From assembly GCA_015680905.1 (NCBI GenBank), contig CM027382.1:16093501-16157500 (forward strand): a stretch of DNA of 64,000 nt. Reading direction: 5' to 3'. Positions 23,187-37,154 of this stretch are shown piece after piece (positions within the stretch are counted from its first letter, which is position 1; every line of letters begins with the position of its first letter). The position numbers and the translations under genes are program-made. The notes beneath the pieces were generated by a model. The model saw only the letters and a program-made list of their open reading frames with translations, was not told where the DNA came from and searched no databases. This DNA comes from Coptis chinensis (Eukaryota; Streptophyta; Magnoliopsida; Ranunculales; Ranunculaceae).

Positions 23187-25556
23187 TTGTTTCTTTTTGC
23201 TTTCATAATGTCTATGACCAGTGATAGCTTGAGTGGGGAAGTGGAGGTAGATCAGTGGAGAGAGAGAATGGTAAGTGATGGGGGTGATGAGGTTAGAGTT
23301 CGTAGTGGAGATGGGGCTTCATCGTCTTCTTTAGTGGAGATGATGGCTAAGGAGGCGGAGCCTAGGTCGCTTTATGCTAATCTGAAGGAGGAATTTGGTT
23401 GGGTAGATGCCGACATGACCATGTACGACCTGAGTGGAGAGAGGAGGTTGTATAATAATGATTACGTACCTCGAGATGGGGGTGTCATAGTTTGTTATGG
23501 TCAGTTGAAGGCTGGGTTGAAGCTGCCCTTTTCTCGTCTTACTGTGGAGTTTATGAATTTTTGTGGGAAAGCCCCTTGTCAGTTCGTAGGGAATAGTTGG
23601 AGGGTTTTCCATATGTTGGATTTGTTGAATGAGAGGGGCTATAACATTTGTTTATCAGATGTGTTAGAGTATTTCTCTGTGAAGAGGTCGGCTGCATTGA
23701 ATTTTAGTTTACAGGTCATAAAGGGAAAGTCTGTTGTGATTGTGGGGGTAAGTAAGGAGGAATGGGGGCGTAGGCCATTATTGGTTGTGGGTGATTATTG
23801 CCCCCCTGGTTGGGCGTTTGATAATCGCAGTGTGGAGACTGCTGGTAGGTCGTTTATTTGGTGTAGGTCATTTTGTGTTGTATGACGTAGGTTGTTTATT
23901 TTTGTTAGAAAGTTGATATGATGACATTCTGACAGTGTTGTTTTGTTTTTGCAGAGGTTGCTATTCGTGGGCGTACCAGTACTGACGCTATCAAAAGGTT
24001 TGCTTGTTTGAGTTGGGAGGAGAAACAAGCTTTGTTGGGGGAGGTTGCTCACTATTTTAAGAGGCGTGGAGGGGAGAAAATCAACAAGAAGAAAGCTGAG
24101 CAAAAGAAAAAGGCTCGAAGGCTTGTTATTGATATCTCTGATTCTAGCTCGATAAGAAGATGGAGAGGGAGAGCCTAAGGAAGGCACCTGTTTCTTGAGG
24201 GAGAATGGCTGGAGGGGTTACTGATAGCCGTTCTGCTTCAGTGAGGACAGCTGGAGGAGCTGTTGATAGCCGTTCTGCATCCAAAAGCTCTGAAGTGGGT
24301 GATGCTGAACGTTCTGCATCCAAAAGTTTTGAGGGGGGGGGGGTGATGGTTAACGTTCTGGTCACGGTGGTGGGAGTGCTGGTGGTAGTGGTGATGCTCC
24401 TACTCAGCTCCGGAGGCCTAATTTGAAAAGGCGCTCTGAAGTGGTTGAGATAGAGGGGTCAAAGAAGTCCCGAACTGGGTCTGAGGAACGACCTAGTACC
24501 GGTGGAAGTCGTTCTTCTGTAAGTCGGGCCCCATTGAAGAGGATAGATCTGAAAGAACTTGCTGTTGATGTGGCGGTTGCTGATACCCGAGGCAAGAAAA
24601 AGGCTAGTGAGAATGAGCCTGTTGCCCAGAGTTGAAGGGGTCGGGGAGTATGACCCCAAGTGACAAGAGTGTTGATGACTTTCTGGATAGTCTTGTCACC
24701 TATGAGGACCTAGTAAGTGGGCTGAAGAAGTTTGTGAAGAATGGGGATTGCAGTTTCAAGAACTATTTAGTTGCTGGAGGGCTGCTGGAGAGTGTTGCCC
24801 TGGATGGAGATAGGCACCAGTTGGATATTGGGAAGGACTTAGTGGTGAATATTAGAGATATGGATCGCTCCCTGTGCTTTGTAAGTGCCTCTCCGACCTG
24901 TGCATTCTTTTGTTCTTCACTTTTACTGCTTTGTGATTTACTTTGTTTGTTGTCAGGTCCTGGCTATGTACAAGAAGTTGAAAGAGATGACCCTTATCTC
25001 CGACCTGTACAAAAAGGAGTTGGATGCTGCCAAGGACGCCTATGACAAGGTTGTCATTGTTCATGAGGTGGAACGAGCTGAGGTGTCAGGGCTGAGGTCG
25101 CAGGTCACTGATCTTGCTGGGAAGGTAGCTTTGCTGCAACCATCTCTTGATGCTTCCAGGGTAGAGGTTCAGCATTAGGTCGGTGAGTGCAAGAATGAGC
25201 AGGTCGTTGTTGAACGGGCACAAAATGAATATAACAACCTGGTCGACTTGGTAGAGAGCAGTGATACTTACGTTCTGGTGGACGACTTCCTGGAGCTAGA
25301 ATGTAAGTATAAAACCCTGAAGAGGTCGATTGAAAGTGGGGCTGCAATAGTAGCTATGGAAAGTACTATTGCAGATACTAGTAGACGACTTGACCTACCA
25401 TCTGACCTTGCTGCTGTTCCAGTCGTTCAGCCAACAGAAGAGGTCTCCACAGAAGTTGTGAATGTGAGTGGTGATTCAGCTGGGGGCCCTATTGGTGAAG
25501 AAGAGGGTGGCCCACTGGAGCCTTTGAATGTGGAGAATCTTCCCCGTGTCCTGTGA
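23187..25556 (+). mobile_element. Antisense gene of the Tat-type element (gypsy-type putative transposase domain)
   Basis: This region lies between integrase and 3' LTR on the strand opposite to pol, as known for Tat-lineage elements. The first block (23187-23885) has an acidic Ser-rich start and a core with LKLPFSRLTVEFMNFCGKAP and NSWRVFHMLDLL, the pattern of the plant 'putative gypsy type transposon' domain. Later blocks are Lys/Glu-rich (24000-24640) and coiled-coil-like (24960-25350), ending at 25556. Intron-like signals between the blocks are consistent with the splicing described for this family. Function is unknown. Treated as part of the fossil. Confidence 0.65.
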
Positions 25557-26419
25557 CTATACCTTTTCTCTCTTTGCTATTGATATGCTTGAATGATAAC
25601 GAACTATGTTTTATGACTTGCTTTGGTTGATACTGATAACTTTGATTTTTGATGATATGGGTGCTGAGGTCGTTTTCTCAGGATAACCTGGGGGCCTTTA
25701 GCATCCAACCAAATTTTGTATGAAGTAAAATATTTAAATTACTTACTTGTTTAGCTTTGATATTGTCTTTGAATGTTGCATGAATATGATTGTTTTCCTT
25801 GCTTTTTGATTTGTTATATGACGACCTATGCTGCATAGCGTCAGCCTTGACGACCTGTTGAACTATGGTAGCTCGTCTAATGTCCGAAGGTCTTGATTAG
25901 ATGAGCGTAGCTGTCACCTAGGTCTCCTTGTGTGTGTTTGATTGGGTCGTTCCTTTTGGGGGAACTTTTATGGACTGATAACTAGCCTTTGAATGGTAGT
26001 TATAGTTGAGCCAAGCTTAACCCTGTTCAAAGGCTTTAAGTTGACTTTGGGTCCTTTTGGGGGGTCCCAAATGTCTGTATTTGACTGATAATTGCATGGA
26101 ATTTACAGTTGAATCATGCTTAACTCTGGCATTGGTGTTAAGTTGATTTCGGGTCCTTTCTGGGGACCTTGAGTTGGATTTGATTGGTACTTAACCACTG
26201 CGTGGTAAGTGTAGTTGAGTTATTCTTAACTCCGTCTTTGAGGTACGACTTGACATTGTGACGTCATAGGTCAGGTTGTATAGTGAGAAATGCATGGTGC
26301 TTGTGTAATGCAAAAGATGACACTTGTACTCGAAATGTTGATAAAATTTTATTCATATTGACTGATACATTTGGAGAGAAATTTTATTGATAAAATCGCT
26401 TGAGGAGAGCAGTATTCTA
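25557..26419. repeat. Spacer between the antisense gene and pol, with a diverged tandem repeat
   Basis: Non-coding. At about 25975-26255 a unit of roughly 110 bp occurs about two and a half times, each with CTGATAA or like, GTTGA(G/A)(C/T)CA(T/A)GCTTAA and TTAAGTTGA followed by GGGTCCTTT and a run of G. The ends of the two convergent transcription units would meet here. Confidence 0.55.
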
Positions 26420-27601
26420 AGGTTGGGGAAGCGTATCACCGAGCTAAGTTTTGATCCAGTATGCTCCATTTCCAACCACTTTGTCAACAATGTAGGGGCC
26501 TTCCCATGTGGGGTCGAGCTTGGCTGGAGCTAACGTCTTTTTGAGGACTAAGTCGCCAGCTTGGAAAGATATTGGGATGACCTTCTTGTTGTAAGATCAT
26601 TGGATTGTTTGGTGGTACCGAGCTAGGGATATTACAGCTTTTTCCCTTCGCTCTTCTAGGAGATCGATTTCTTTTGCCAAGATGGTGTCATTATCTCCTG
26701 ATTCGACGATGTCAGAACGTGTGGTTGTGACTGTGAGTTCTGATGGTATGACTGCCTTTGTTTCAAAGCAAAGTGTGAAAGGAGATTCATTGGTACTAGC
26801 TCTGGCTGTCGTTCTATAAGCCCATAGAATGTTCTCGAGTTGCTCTGACCACTAGCTTTTCTTGCTCTCCAACTTCTTCTGGAGATTCTCCTTGATTGCT
26901 TTGTTTGTAGCCTCTGTTTCACCATTGCTTTGTGCGTATCTAGGTGTAGAAAATGCTTGAATGATGCGCCATTTTTGCAGAAATGCCTTGACTTGTGAGC
27001 TAGCAAATTGAGTTTTGTTATCCATGACAAGGGTGTGGGGGAGACCAAATCATGTGATGATATTGGTCCATATGAAATTGATGACGTGGATCTCTTTGAC
27101 TTGGACTAGTGGGATTGCTTCTACCCATTTGGTGAAGTAATCTGTGGCTGCTAGGACGTATTTGAGTCCTATTTTCTTTTGTGGGATAAATGGTCCCATG
27201 ATGTCTAGCCCCCACATATAAAAGGGCCATGGGCTGGCTATGTTGATCATCTCTCGTGCTGGACTCAGATGGTTGTGTCCAAATGTTTGACATTGGTGGC
27301 ATTTCAGAACGTATGTCTTTGCCTCGACTTACATTCCTAGCCAATAATACCCTTGAGCGATGGCTTTGTGAACCAGAGATCTTGCTCCTACATGGTTGCC
27401 ACATTCGCCTTTGTGAATCTCGTTAAAGATGAGTTGGCCTTCATGTGGAGTTATGCACCTTAGGTGAGGTCCACCTGCAGATTTGTGAAACAATCGTTTG
27501 TTGATTACGGTATATCTTGGAGCTCGGAATTTTATGGCACGAGCGTTCTTTGCTTCTGCTGGGAGTTCCCCATGTAAGATAAGTTGCAGAAATGGGCCCA
27601 T
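26420..27601 (-). mobile_element. Integrase part of the Tat-type fossil
   Basis: On the minus strand the zinc-binding region (FNEIHKGECGNHVGARSL, about 27375-27435) is followed by WGLDIMGPF (27190-27215) and YFTKWVEAIPLV. The C-terminal GPYIVDKVVGNGAYWIKT region lies at about 26445-26500. The order is right for Ty3/Gypsy integrase. Several breaks are present. Confidence 0.85.
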
Positions 27602-27772
27602 CCAAGATTAAGTGATCTCTTCTTCGGATGAGGGCTGAAAGTCTGTGAGGCTGTTGACACTTTCTTGCTGGTATGCAGGCCTCTCCAGGATGTCAATGTA
27701 GAGCATGGTTGGACATACCTCTTGGGTTTTCGAGGCTAGGAAGGTCAGGCTGTCTGCATGTCTGTTTTCCTC

Positions 27773-29460
27773 TCAAAGAATGTGTTCCAATGAGAATGTT
27801 TTGAACAAGCTGATGATGTTATTGACGACTTGGGCGTATTTGGCCAGGTTTACTCCGTTTGTTACATACTCTTTGGCTAGTTGCTTGACTATTAGCTGCG
27901 AATCACTGTGAGCTTTGAGTTTCTGGACTTGTAGTTGTTGTGCCATGCGGAGGCCTATGATTAATGCTTCATACTCCGTTTCATTGTTGGATGTTGCGAA
28001 GTCGATCTTGATTGACTTTTGTAGCTGTGTTCCTTCTGGTGAAGTTAACACAGCCCCCAGTCCACTACCACTGTTGTTGTATGCTCCATCTACATAGAGG
28101 TGCCATGTGTCTGGGGTGGATGGTTGATGAAATGATGTAATTGGCTTGGGTTCCTAGTTGACATCTTCGACGGGGAAATCTGCCAAGAAATCATCAATGA
28201 CTTTACCTTTCCAAGAGGTTCTGGGAACGAAGTCGATGTGATGTTCTCCGAGCTCTTCAGCCCATTTGGCCATGCGGGCTGTTTTGTTGCTAGAACTCAA
28301 GACTTGTTTGATTGGTACATATGTGATGACTTTGATAATGTGAGCTTGGAAGTAAGGTCGGAACTTCTGAGTTGAGTACAATAAAGACAACATCATTTTC
28401 TCTATTGGGGAGTAATGCTTTTCTGAATCTGCTAATGTCTTGCTAGTGAACTAGACTGGCTTTTCGATTCCTTCGTGTAGTTGCAAGGTAAAGCCCCACT
28501 GTCTCTCCTTCAGTTAGTTTGGACAGGACGAGATGAGTTGATATATATGCTTTCAGGTCGTTGAAAGCTGTTTGGCATTCTTCTGTCCATGTGAATGCTG
28601 CTCCCTTCTTCAGTATTTGTAGGAACGGTCTGGACTTGTTAGATGCATGTGAGATGAATCTGTTGAGGACTGAGACCATGCCAGATAACTTGTAGATTTG
28701 TTGCTTGGAGGTCGGTTATGGCATCTTGAGGAGAGCTTGTATTTGTTCTGGGTTTGCTTCGATGCGCCTTTGTAAGACGAGGTATCTTAAAATTTTCCCT
28801 GAAGCTACCCCGAATACGCATTTTGCTAGGTTGAGCTTCATTTTGTTTTGGCACAGTCTTTCAAAGGCTTCTTGTAAGTGAGAAATGTGATCTTTAGCCT
28901 TTTCACTTTTGACTACCATGTCATCTATGTAAACTTCTATAGTGTCGCCAAGCAAGTCTTTGAACATCGTTGTGACTAGTCTTTGGTAGGTCGCGCCTGC
29001 GTTCTTCAATCCAAATGGTAGGACGTTATAGCAAAACGTTCATTGTTCGGTTATGAATGAAGTCCTTTCCTGGTCTTCCTCTGCGAGTGGTATTTGATTG
29101 TACCCACTGTATGCGTCCAATCGTCCATGAACGAAAGGAGTTCATGGCCGCAAGTTTGATCTACCAGAATGTCAATTCTTGGTAGGGGGAAGCTGCCCTT
29201 GGGGCAATGCTTGTTGACGTTGGTGAAGTCTATGCAGATTCGTACCTGGCCGTTCTTCTTGGGAACGGCTACGATGTTGGCTAGCTAGGTCGGGTATTCG
29301 ACTTCTCTGATGAAACCCACGTTTTTTTAGCTTTTCTATCTCTTCATTGATGGCTTTCTGAAATTTGAGAGCCATTTTGCGAGGTCGTTGCTTGATAGGC
29401 TTTACATTTGGATTGACATTTAACTTGTGGCAAGCGACCTGTGGGTCGATTCCAGGCATA
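27773..29460 (-). mobile_element. Reverse transcriptase and RNase H part of the Tat-type fossil
   Basis: RT is recognised from VYIDDMVVKS (about 28900-28932) and KNAGATYQRLV; the tether and RNase H core from AFTWTEECQTAFNDLK and from NNETEYEALIIGLRMAQQL (27930-27990). The last motif is the second, dual-type RNase H seen in plant Gypsy elements such as Tat and Ogre. The fossil is disrupted in several places. Confidence 0.85.
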
Positions 29461-29741
29461 TTGATATACGACTAAGCAAAAACATCTTTATTGAGAGATA
29501 AAAATTTGACAAGTTACTCCTTGAGCTTTGGGTCTAAATCAGCCCCGAGATAGACAAACTTTGGGTCATCATTTGTGCCCAGATTAACTTTTTCTCCATG
29601 TTCAATTTGTGTTTGTTTTCCTTTGAGCTTGTCTGCTACTGCTGGTGGAGGGTTGGAAGCTTGAGGATCTTGCTTCTTTGGGACGTCCTTGTTTTCAATG
29701 ACCTGAGGTTTGGATGAGGTCGTTGTGCTAACGTGATTGCA

Positions 29742-30146
29742 TCAGTGAGCTTTTAGTTGGTTGCTTCTGAGCTCCATGATGCCTCGGTGTCTGGGGAATC
29801 GCAGGACCTGGTGTAGGATTGATGGAATTGTTTGGATCTTGTGAATCCATCGACGTCCTAGAATGGCAGTGTATAACGACTTGACATTGATCACACTGAA
29901 GCGTGTTGAAATTTTGACCATGTCTTCCCTTTTTCCAATGGAGACTGGTAAGATGACGTCTCTAATGGCATCTGTGCGATCTCCGTTGAACCCATAGAGT
30001 GGTGCATTTGATTCTATCTTCACCGAGTCTGGCAGGTGCATGTCCTTGTATGTTTGATAGAAAAGTATGTCGCAAGAGCTTCTTGGATTGATGAGGACTC
30101 TTTTAACTGTCCACCCATTGATTTTTATATGCACTACCAGGGCATC
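29742..30146 (-). mobile_element. Protease part of the Tat-type fossil, cut by a solo LTR
   Basis: The retropepsin region is read from ALVVHIKINGWTVKRVLI and SSCDILFYQTYKDM through GRRWIHKIQ. The solo LTR 30147-33154 lies at its upstream edge, and related gag-pol sequence resumes at 33155. Confidence 0.75.
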
Positions 30147-33100
30147 TGTCACAGCCCGATTTTCTAAACAATTAAAATAAATGAATATTTGAAATATAAA
30201 TATCTTAAACATCACTTGGTTCAATTGTCTAGAAACCCAGGCTATGACGGGGTGGATACAACACCTGTCAAAACCTAAATCCCACATCATAAAGAATCTT
30301 AACAACAAAAATCTCCAAATTCCTCAACTATCACTTTATTAAAAACTTTCTTCCATCCCAATACAAACATAAACAAACTTTAAATAAAAACAATTTCAAC
30401 ATCGTACTCTCATGTCATATAAATATGTCAACTCACGTTATTACATCCTTCCAAAAAGATCAGACCTAATAAACTAAACTCCCGGATTTGCCCAAGTAGA
30501 ATCCAAATCACACGCCATGGTTCCATTTGCCTTCCACCTATGTTCCCAAGAACACACCCACGTTAAGCCAAAACAAAGCAAACATGGGTCAACAAAATGG
30601 AATTTGGTTTGGTGATGAGTAGACTAACCACATATAACCATTATCATACTTTAATTATTCAAACAATCACTTTATTTTATCCCATAACTCAATCATTCAC
30701 AGCTTGGAAGACAGGTAGTTCCGTCATTTTAACCGGCATAATTTCTTCCCAAGCAAGACTTCCATTATATAACTCATTATAATACCTCATTTTAATATCT
30801 AAACCATTGAATTAAAACTTACCGATATCCATTCTTTGATAAGGGGTAGGACCGCCCCTCAAGACAAAATGTTATTAAGTCCTACCCTCCTGCAAAAGAA
30901 AGTTAGAACTTCTATATATCATATGTAGATATTTTATTAGGTATTCAAAAGAAAACCCAAACACTCACATAATCAAATTTATACCACTAACCCGCAAGGC
31001 GAATACCTTAGTTCATCTCTAGGGCAGTCCAAACGATCTGGTCATTCATGGCACATTCAATGAATACCCGGGTCATTCATGGCACATTCCATGAATACCC
31101 CTATATAACGCTAACGGGCCATTTATGGCACATTCAATAAATGCCCACCTAACATATGACATCAACAGTCATAAAACTCAATCCCAAAACTTGAGTCGTG
31201 GAGTTCTAAAAGAGTGCGGTAAATTTATTTACGCATTATTGAAATTTATTTTATATATCATTTCAGAGAACGAATGAGTATCTTGATTCCTGTATTTTTG
31301 ATTTACGCGTTATTAATTTCAGAGATGTCTTAGTGTCATAACGTTGCATATCATAAAATACTGCAAAATCACATAGTAGTTAATACACATACACATGTAT
31401 ATATAGAGGTCTTAGCCTAAAGTCAAGTATGCTAATAGCCCTAGACCTATCTTAATAACCCAAATCATAATCCGAGTTAAAAGGTCAAATTGGGTCAACT
31501 GGTCAAAGTCAACCCTGGTCAAAGTCAACTCTGGTCAAAGTCAACTCTGGTCAAAGTCAACACCTCATTGTCAAAGTCAAACTGTCGTTTCTATATTCAA
31601 CAGGTTCAGGGTCATAGCCATGGTTCATGGCTAAGGTCAAAATGCATGACTCATGGGATCGTGACTAAAGTCATGGTTCGGACCCAACTGGCCAAGCCCA
31701 AACCTTAGAACCCGAAAGTCTAAACATTGGAAGACCCATATAGATCTATTTTGAGTCCAATGGACTGGCCCCAAGCAATATTAGAAACTGGCCCAAAACA
31801 GTTAAGTGGTTCGGTCCAAAAACTTAAAACTGAAACCGGCCCCAAAACAAATGGGAGAAGGCCCAAACAAAACTTAATTAAACGGGTCCAAAACAGTTTA
31901 AACTAATATGGACCGGCCCAAGCAAAACAAAATAAGATCGGGCCCAAACAAAATAGCCAAGTTCCGGCCCAAAGATTTAAATGAAATTTCAGCCCAACAA
32001 CCATCTAAGCCCAAGCCCAAGAGAGACCACCAGGTCGTCTTCTTCAGGCTTCTTCTTCACAGTAGCTTCCACCACCAGCCAGCTCGCGCGCCGGCCACCA
32101 CCAGCCCTCCAAACTAATGGAAAATAGTTGGGTTTTGAACCCCAAGACAAACCCAACCTTCCAATACCAACAACACCCGATTTCCACCTCTCTCACCAGC
32201 ACCAGCGCGAATTTTAGCCCAAATCGCGCCGCCATTGATGGCGTCAACCACCTCATACCAACCTCAAACACACCCCCTCACAACCAAACATCCACCCAAT
32301 CATCCACAATCAAAAACAAAAACCCAACAATAACAGTTACATACTATTACTGGCGATTTCTTGGCTGCCATTAACGGTTCTTCAAGCTCCACTGCCCTCA
32401 CTCGACAGCCCCACACCCACAACCAAACCAACCATCAAACTCCCAACCCACAATACCAAATATCAGTTCAAAACATACAAAAACCCAACACCACCACAGT
32501 ATCACAGTATTACCATTCTAATCATTTACAGGCCAGAGGAGGAGGTTTGGGGCTCACGCCTCCATTAATAACCACCTACGAGTCTTTGGACAGTCCTGTA
32601 ATCTAACAAGTTTTCAATACTAACCATAAGAATAATCTTTGAAGAGACGAGCAGAACATGAAAAACGCACAGTTGAAGTAAACTGTGTCTTATATACGAG
32701 AAAAAAATAAGAAAAATAAACTGCTCACACTTTGCAGTTTATATCGTAAACTGTGTTTTATATATAGCTTGGACAGTAAATCCGTAAATTCAAACAGGCG
32801 AAAATCATAGTTTTCAAACAGACGAAAATCATAGTTTTAGTAGTCAGTGAAAGATAAAATCTACTCACTTGTATTAAAACCCGACGAATCCCTCGTCGTC
32901 CGAGCCGTCGCGCTCCATCCTCCAGCAATCCAGCTTTTATCTCTGCCTCCATTTTTATATTTTATTATTTTCCAAAACCCTATTCTCTAGAACAATGTGT
33001 TTATATACTTGGGTCCGAAACCCAAGCCCAACACCGACTCGGGCCCAAAACCAAGCCCACGTATTCCGAGTCCAATCCGACGAATTTTTAAAATAAACAA

Positions 33101-33154
33101 TTAAATTAATTAATTAAATAGAAAAATACGTATAAAAAAACACGGGGTGTTATA
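30147..33154 (+). repeat. Solo LTR, 3.0 kb, with GCATC target duplications
   Basis: The block starts TGTCACAGCCCG and ends CGGGGTGTTATA, and is flanked by GCATC on both sides (30142-30146 and 33155-33159). There is no internal domain, so this is an LTR left by recombination. It shares its parts with the 51-64 kb array in the same order: AGGTAGTTCC boxes, GGTCAAAGTCAA repeats (31495-31590), CATGGTTCATGGCTAA, GGCCCAA-rich stretches, TTTATATACTTGGGTC and the tip. The open stretches inside (31490-32606) are Pro/Thr/His-rich frames without family similarity. It is younger than the Tat-type insertion. Confidence 0.85.
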
Positions 33155-34292
33155 GCATCATTGTGGGGTAGGCACACCTTGTCTAGATCGTCCTCTGTGA
33201 ATGTTATGGAGGTCATTGGTTGAGAGCTGGTAGGAGTGATGGTCGATCTCCTGAAGCGTTCCTACCCTTCTGTGCTTTTCCCGACTTGATGTTTCGTCGT
33301 TGGAGGTATCAGTAATCATGTTGATTACTTTTTCCTCGTCGTTGTCAGAGGAGTGATGTCTCCTGTTGTGTCTCAAACGACTTGGAGATTTAGATAGTCG
33401 GACCATTCTGCTCTTGCTTCTATTGTTGGCAGGATGTTCGTGGCTGTGGCTCTTGCTTCTGTGGCGTTTGACATCCAGCTTATGCCTGAGATCGCTTTCT
33501 GGCAGGAACTCTTTCAATTTGCCCTCCTTGACTAAGTCTTGGAGGTAGTGCTTTAGGCTCCAACATTCATTGATGTCATGGTGGTAGAGCTTATGAAAAT
33601 GGCAGTATGGACGTTCTGGAATGGCGATCACCTTGTTGATGTTGGGCTTGAAGTATGGTGCAGTATATATCTTCTTCAGGATCTGGCTTGGTGTCTTGGA
33701 GAAGTTGGAGAATTCCCTCTTTGTGTAAGAGGGTTTGTGGGAGCTGGAGCTCTTGTTGTTGTTGTGGTTCCTAGAATAGTGGATGCTCTTTTTGGGCTCT
33801 TGTTTGTCGCTCACTGCAAGGACTTCTTTGCCTTTGCGCTAGGCCAACCATTCTTTGTACTTGATGTACTTTTCTACGCTGTGGTACAGGTCGTCTAAAC
33901 GTTCTGGCTTGTTGCGCATTAGCGACCCTGCTAGGTAGGAGTCATCCAGGAGAGTGTTGGTGAATGCAGAAGTTGCAAAGCTGTCCTTTAAGCCTGGCTC
34001 CATTGAGAGGAGTTCCTTTTAAAGCGTCCTAGGAAAGCTCGGATCGACTCGCCATGTGCTTGCTTGAGTTGAAACAAGGAGTCCAGGTCGGCCTGCTTCT
34101 TTCTGTTGTGGACGAACTCTGCTGCGCACGTCTCAGCTAGCTTGTCGAAGTTGCTGATTGAGTCAGGAGTTAGCGTGTAGAACCATTCTAGAGCTTTGTC
34201 CTTCAAGATGGCTGGAAAAAGCTTGCACTTCAGGTAGTCATATTCTGGAGCGCTGTAGAGTGTGAGGGTCTGGCTGAAATGAGCTACGTGTT
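33155..34292 (-). mobile_element. gag part of the Tat-type fossil, C-terminal side
   Basis: On the minus strand, HVAHFSQTLTLY and KDKALEWFYTLTPDSI (34165-34290) are the Ty3/Gypsy capsid core. RPYCHFHKLYHHDINECWSL and LVKEGKLKEFLPE (33470-33620) match the Cys/His segment of Tat gag. An Arg/Ser-rich tail follows. It is broken and separated from its N-terminal side by the insertion at 34293-38769. Confidence 0.85.
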
Positions 34293-37154
34293 AGCCTTGA
34301 CACGAGCTGCCGCCGTACAGCAGAAACCTGGTGTATGTACCACTATATTCGTACCCCTACAGATGTTATCAACAATGGCGAAAATGCAAGAGAATTTCCA
34401 CAAGTGCTTCAAGATGTTATCAGATCTCACACCCTTACAGAGAATAACACTGAAGTCAACCATGGCGGAAAGTGGAATGAAGAAGTTAAACAACATTCAA
34501 TTTTCAACTATCAGCCGAAATAGATCTACTACTTTCAAGTTCCATTAACGGTTGTTACTCGATATCAGACAAGCAGGCAAACAAGAGTTCATCAGTCTAA
34601 CACAACAACTCGTTGGATAAATAGACTCGTTAAGCCAAAAGGCTCAATATTAATTTGCATCCTCTACTTCCTTCATTAATGGCCACCACAATGCAGATCC
34701 AGACTTTTACAATCTAAAGTTGTAATATTTGCTTTTCACTTTTTCTTCGTTTAAATTTTTGTTACTATTTATTTTTGTTCGTAGGCTTCAGCAATAGAAA
34801 ACATAAATGCACACAAGACAATACCATCGTTACAGAGGAGACGCTACAATATTGTCAGCGTAAAGCAAAAGGAAACAACCACAAGATAGACAACAACAAT
34901 AACGCTGCCACTTCTACAACACAATCAGATTTAATGTAAACTATAACGTATGGACTGAATACAAGAGAACAGATAACAAGAATGGATGAAGACGACACCA
35001 TCTCATAGGCACTAAAAGTGGGCAGCACCAACGAGCAACACTTCTGGTTCTGACCAAAAGTGGGAAGCAATAGTAAGCAACATTTTTGGGCACCAACAGT
35101 GGGCAGCACTAGTGAGCACTGAGCAACAAAAGTGGAGAAACACTAGTGGATAATATCAGAAGGGAAATCAATAACACCATCTACGCACTAGGCTAACATG
35201 GTGTTCACTTATGTTGTCGAAGCACTGAGGATCTAACCACAGACAACTACTCAACTCCTCTGCCCTATGGGTTCACATAGATCTCCAGGCTCATGACTTG
35301 TCCACTCTCTCAAAAGTATACTAGGTCTAACTGAAGACACCTTTTTACACATGTTCACAGGAGCTAGAATGCAAGAACACGACAAGAAGAAGAAAACAAC
35401 TTACCAAATCCTGAAGTTCCGATTAATCAGGCCGCGATGGATCAACTAGCCACACAAGATCTGCAAGCTCGACCTTCACATCTCCAAGTGCCACGACAAC
35501 CTAGATCTAGACGTACACGATTGAAGGCACCAAATCTCATCCTCAAGATGTAGATGCTACAAATGCAAACGAAGTAGATCTAGATAATATGAAGATAGAA
35601 GATGAAGACGTTACATTAGAAATGATGCGTCAAAAGTTCAGAAGAGAAAATGTACACAACAACTACTTGCAGAAGCAACTGGACAAAGGGAAACAAATAC
35701 AAACGGATGACGCCGATGCTACTTCTTCCACAAAGACAAGAGCCCCCAAATAGAGTGAAAATCGAAATGTATTCAACCAAATACAAGATAATAATGGAAG
35801 AATCCGTCCATTAGAACTTGTCCCTAAAAATCATCCAAATCACTCAAGGTCAAGCATACGTCCATCCCATTCGAGGAGGCGATCCAGATCTTGAAATAAC
35901 AAGGACGATTGGCGTAGCAAGGGTCATAACACAAGACATAAAGAATAACAAAACACGTTGTCAGGAAGACATCATACCTCCAATGAGATTCCAAAATTAT
36001 CACGCGTTAATCGCAACATGTCAAAAAGATCAGAAAAATGGACAACATCAACTATAAGAGGCGATGCCAGACGACATGCATGAATTGCAACACGACCTAA
36101 GACATGGTTTAAATGCAGCAAACTGCTACAAAAGGTTTAACAAAGATCAGCCCAGAGTGTGGCCACACCAAAGAAACTACTCCCCAATTCGACAGCTTAG
36201 CCCGTATTATTGGCATAGGTCTCACAGTCCAAGGAACCAGCAAAATCTAGAAGTACGCAATAACTGGGGGCAACCACACCGTTAGATGCAGGATAGCAAA
36301 GTTACTCTTTAAGTTTAAAATCAAGATGCCACAGGAGCAACATTCACAGTACAACAATCAACAACATTATCAAGAAAACAATGAACAATGCGGGTGTGGT
36401 TGAAACTCGATAGAAAGATCTTGCAATAAATTAACGAAGATGTTGTTGGGCGATTTTTTTTGACGATACAAAATGCAGAACTGGGGGCGACCGCAAGAAA
36501 TTGACGTCAATGTCATATAATATGACATAAAACATTAAAGAACCCCAGCTTGCCTATACTGACCAGCAAAACAAAGACATGGTCAAGAAGTCGTCCGTAA
36601 AGAAAACTGGAGACGAGAAGTTGGTATTACAATAAAGTTCAAGTTTCACTACTATTTTATGTACAACTCAAAACTTGGGGGCGACAAAGTTAAACACGAT
36701 GGTTTGAATACAAACAACTAATATAGAATGCTTATTGAATACTAGCTCAGAATGCGACCGTATCGAATAAACTACTCTCAACTTCGATAGTATAGTCTGT
36801 ACTATAGACTCAAGTCTCGCAATTTAAGAAACCAATGGACTCTAAAGTTAAGCAACAATTGGAGGCGACCACTAATAAAATATAACGCCAAGAAGTTCCT
36901 CCAGTGCAACCAAAACTCGTTGGAAAGACCTAGTTATAAATGAAGATGTCGTTAGACGATTTCCTTTGATGATACAAAATGCAGAGCGTCAAGAAGGATT
37001 TAAACATTTAGATCTACCAAAGTTTGATGAAGTAAATAGCGACCCGAACAACCATATCATGGAGTTTAAAAGCAAGCTAGTTCTCTGGTGTAGAGATAAT
37101 CCTCTCTTATGTAAACCTTTTCCGTCTACACAAACAAAAAAAAAATTACGTTGG

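Noticed and set aside
31908-32606. Pro/Thr/Asn-rich frames inside the solo LTR
   Set aside because: They are low-complexity, overlap on both strands, and lie in an LTR whose related copies do not keep them.
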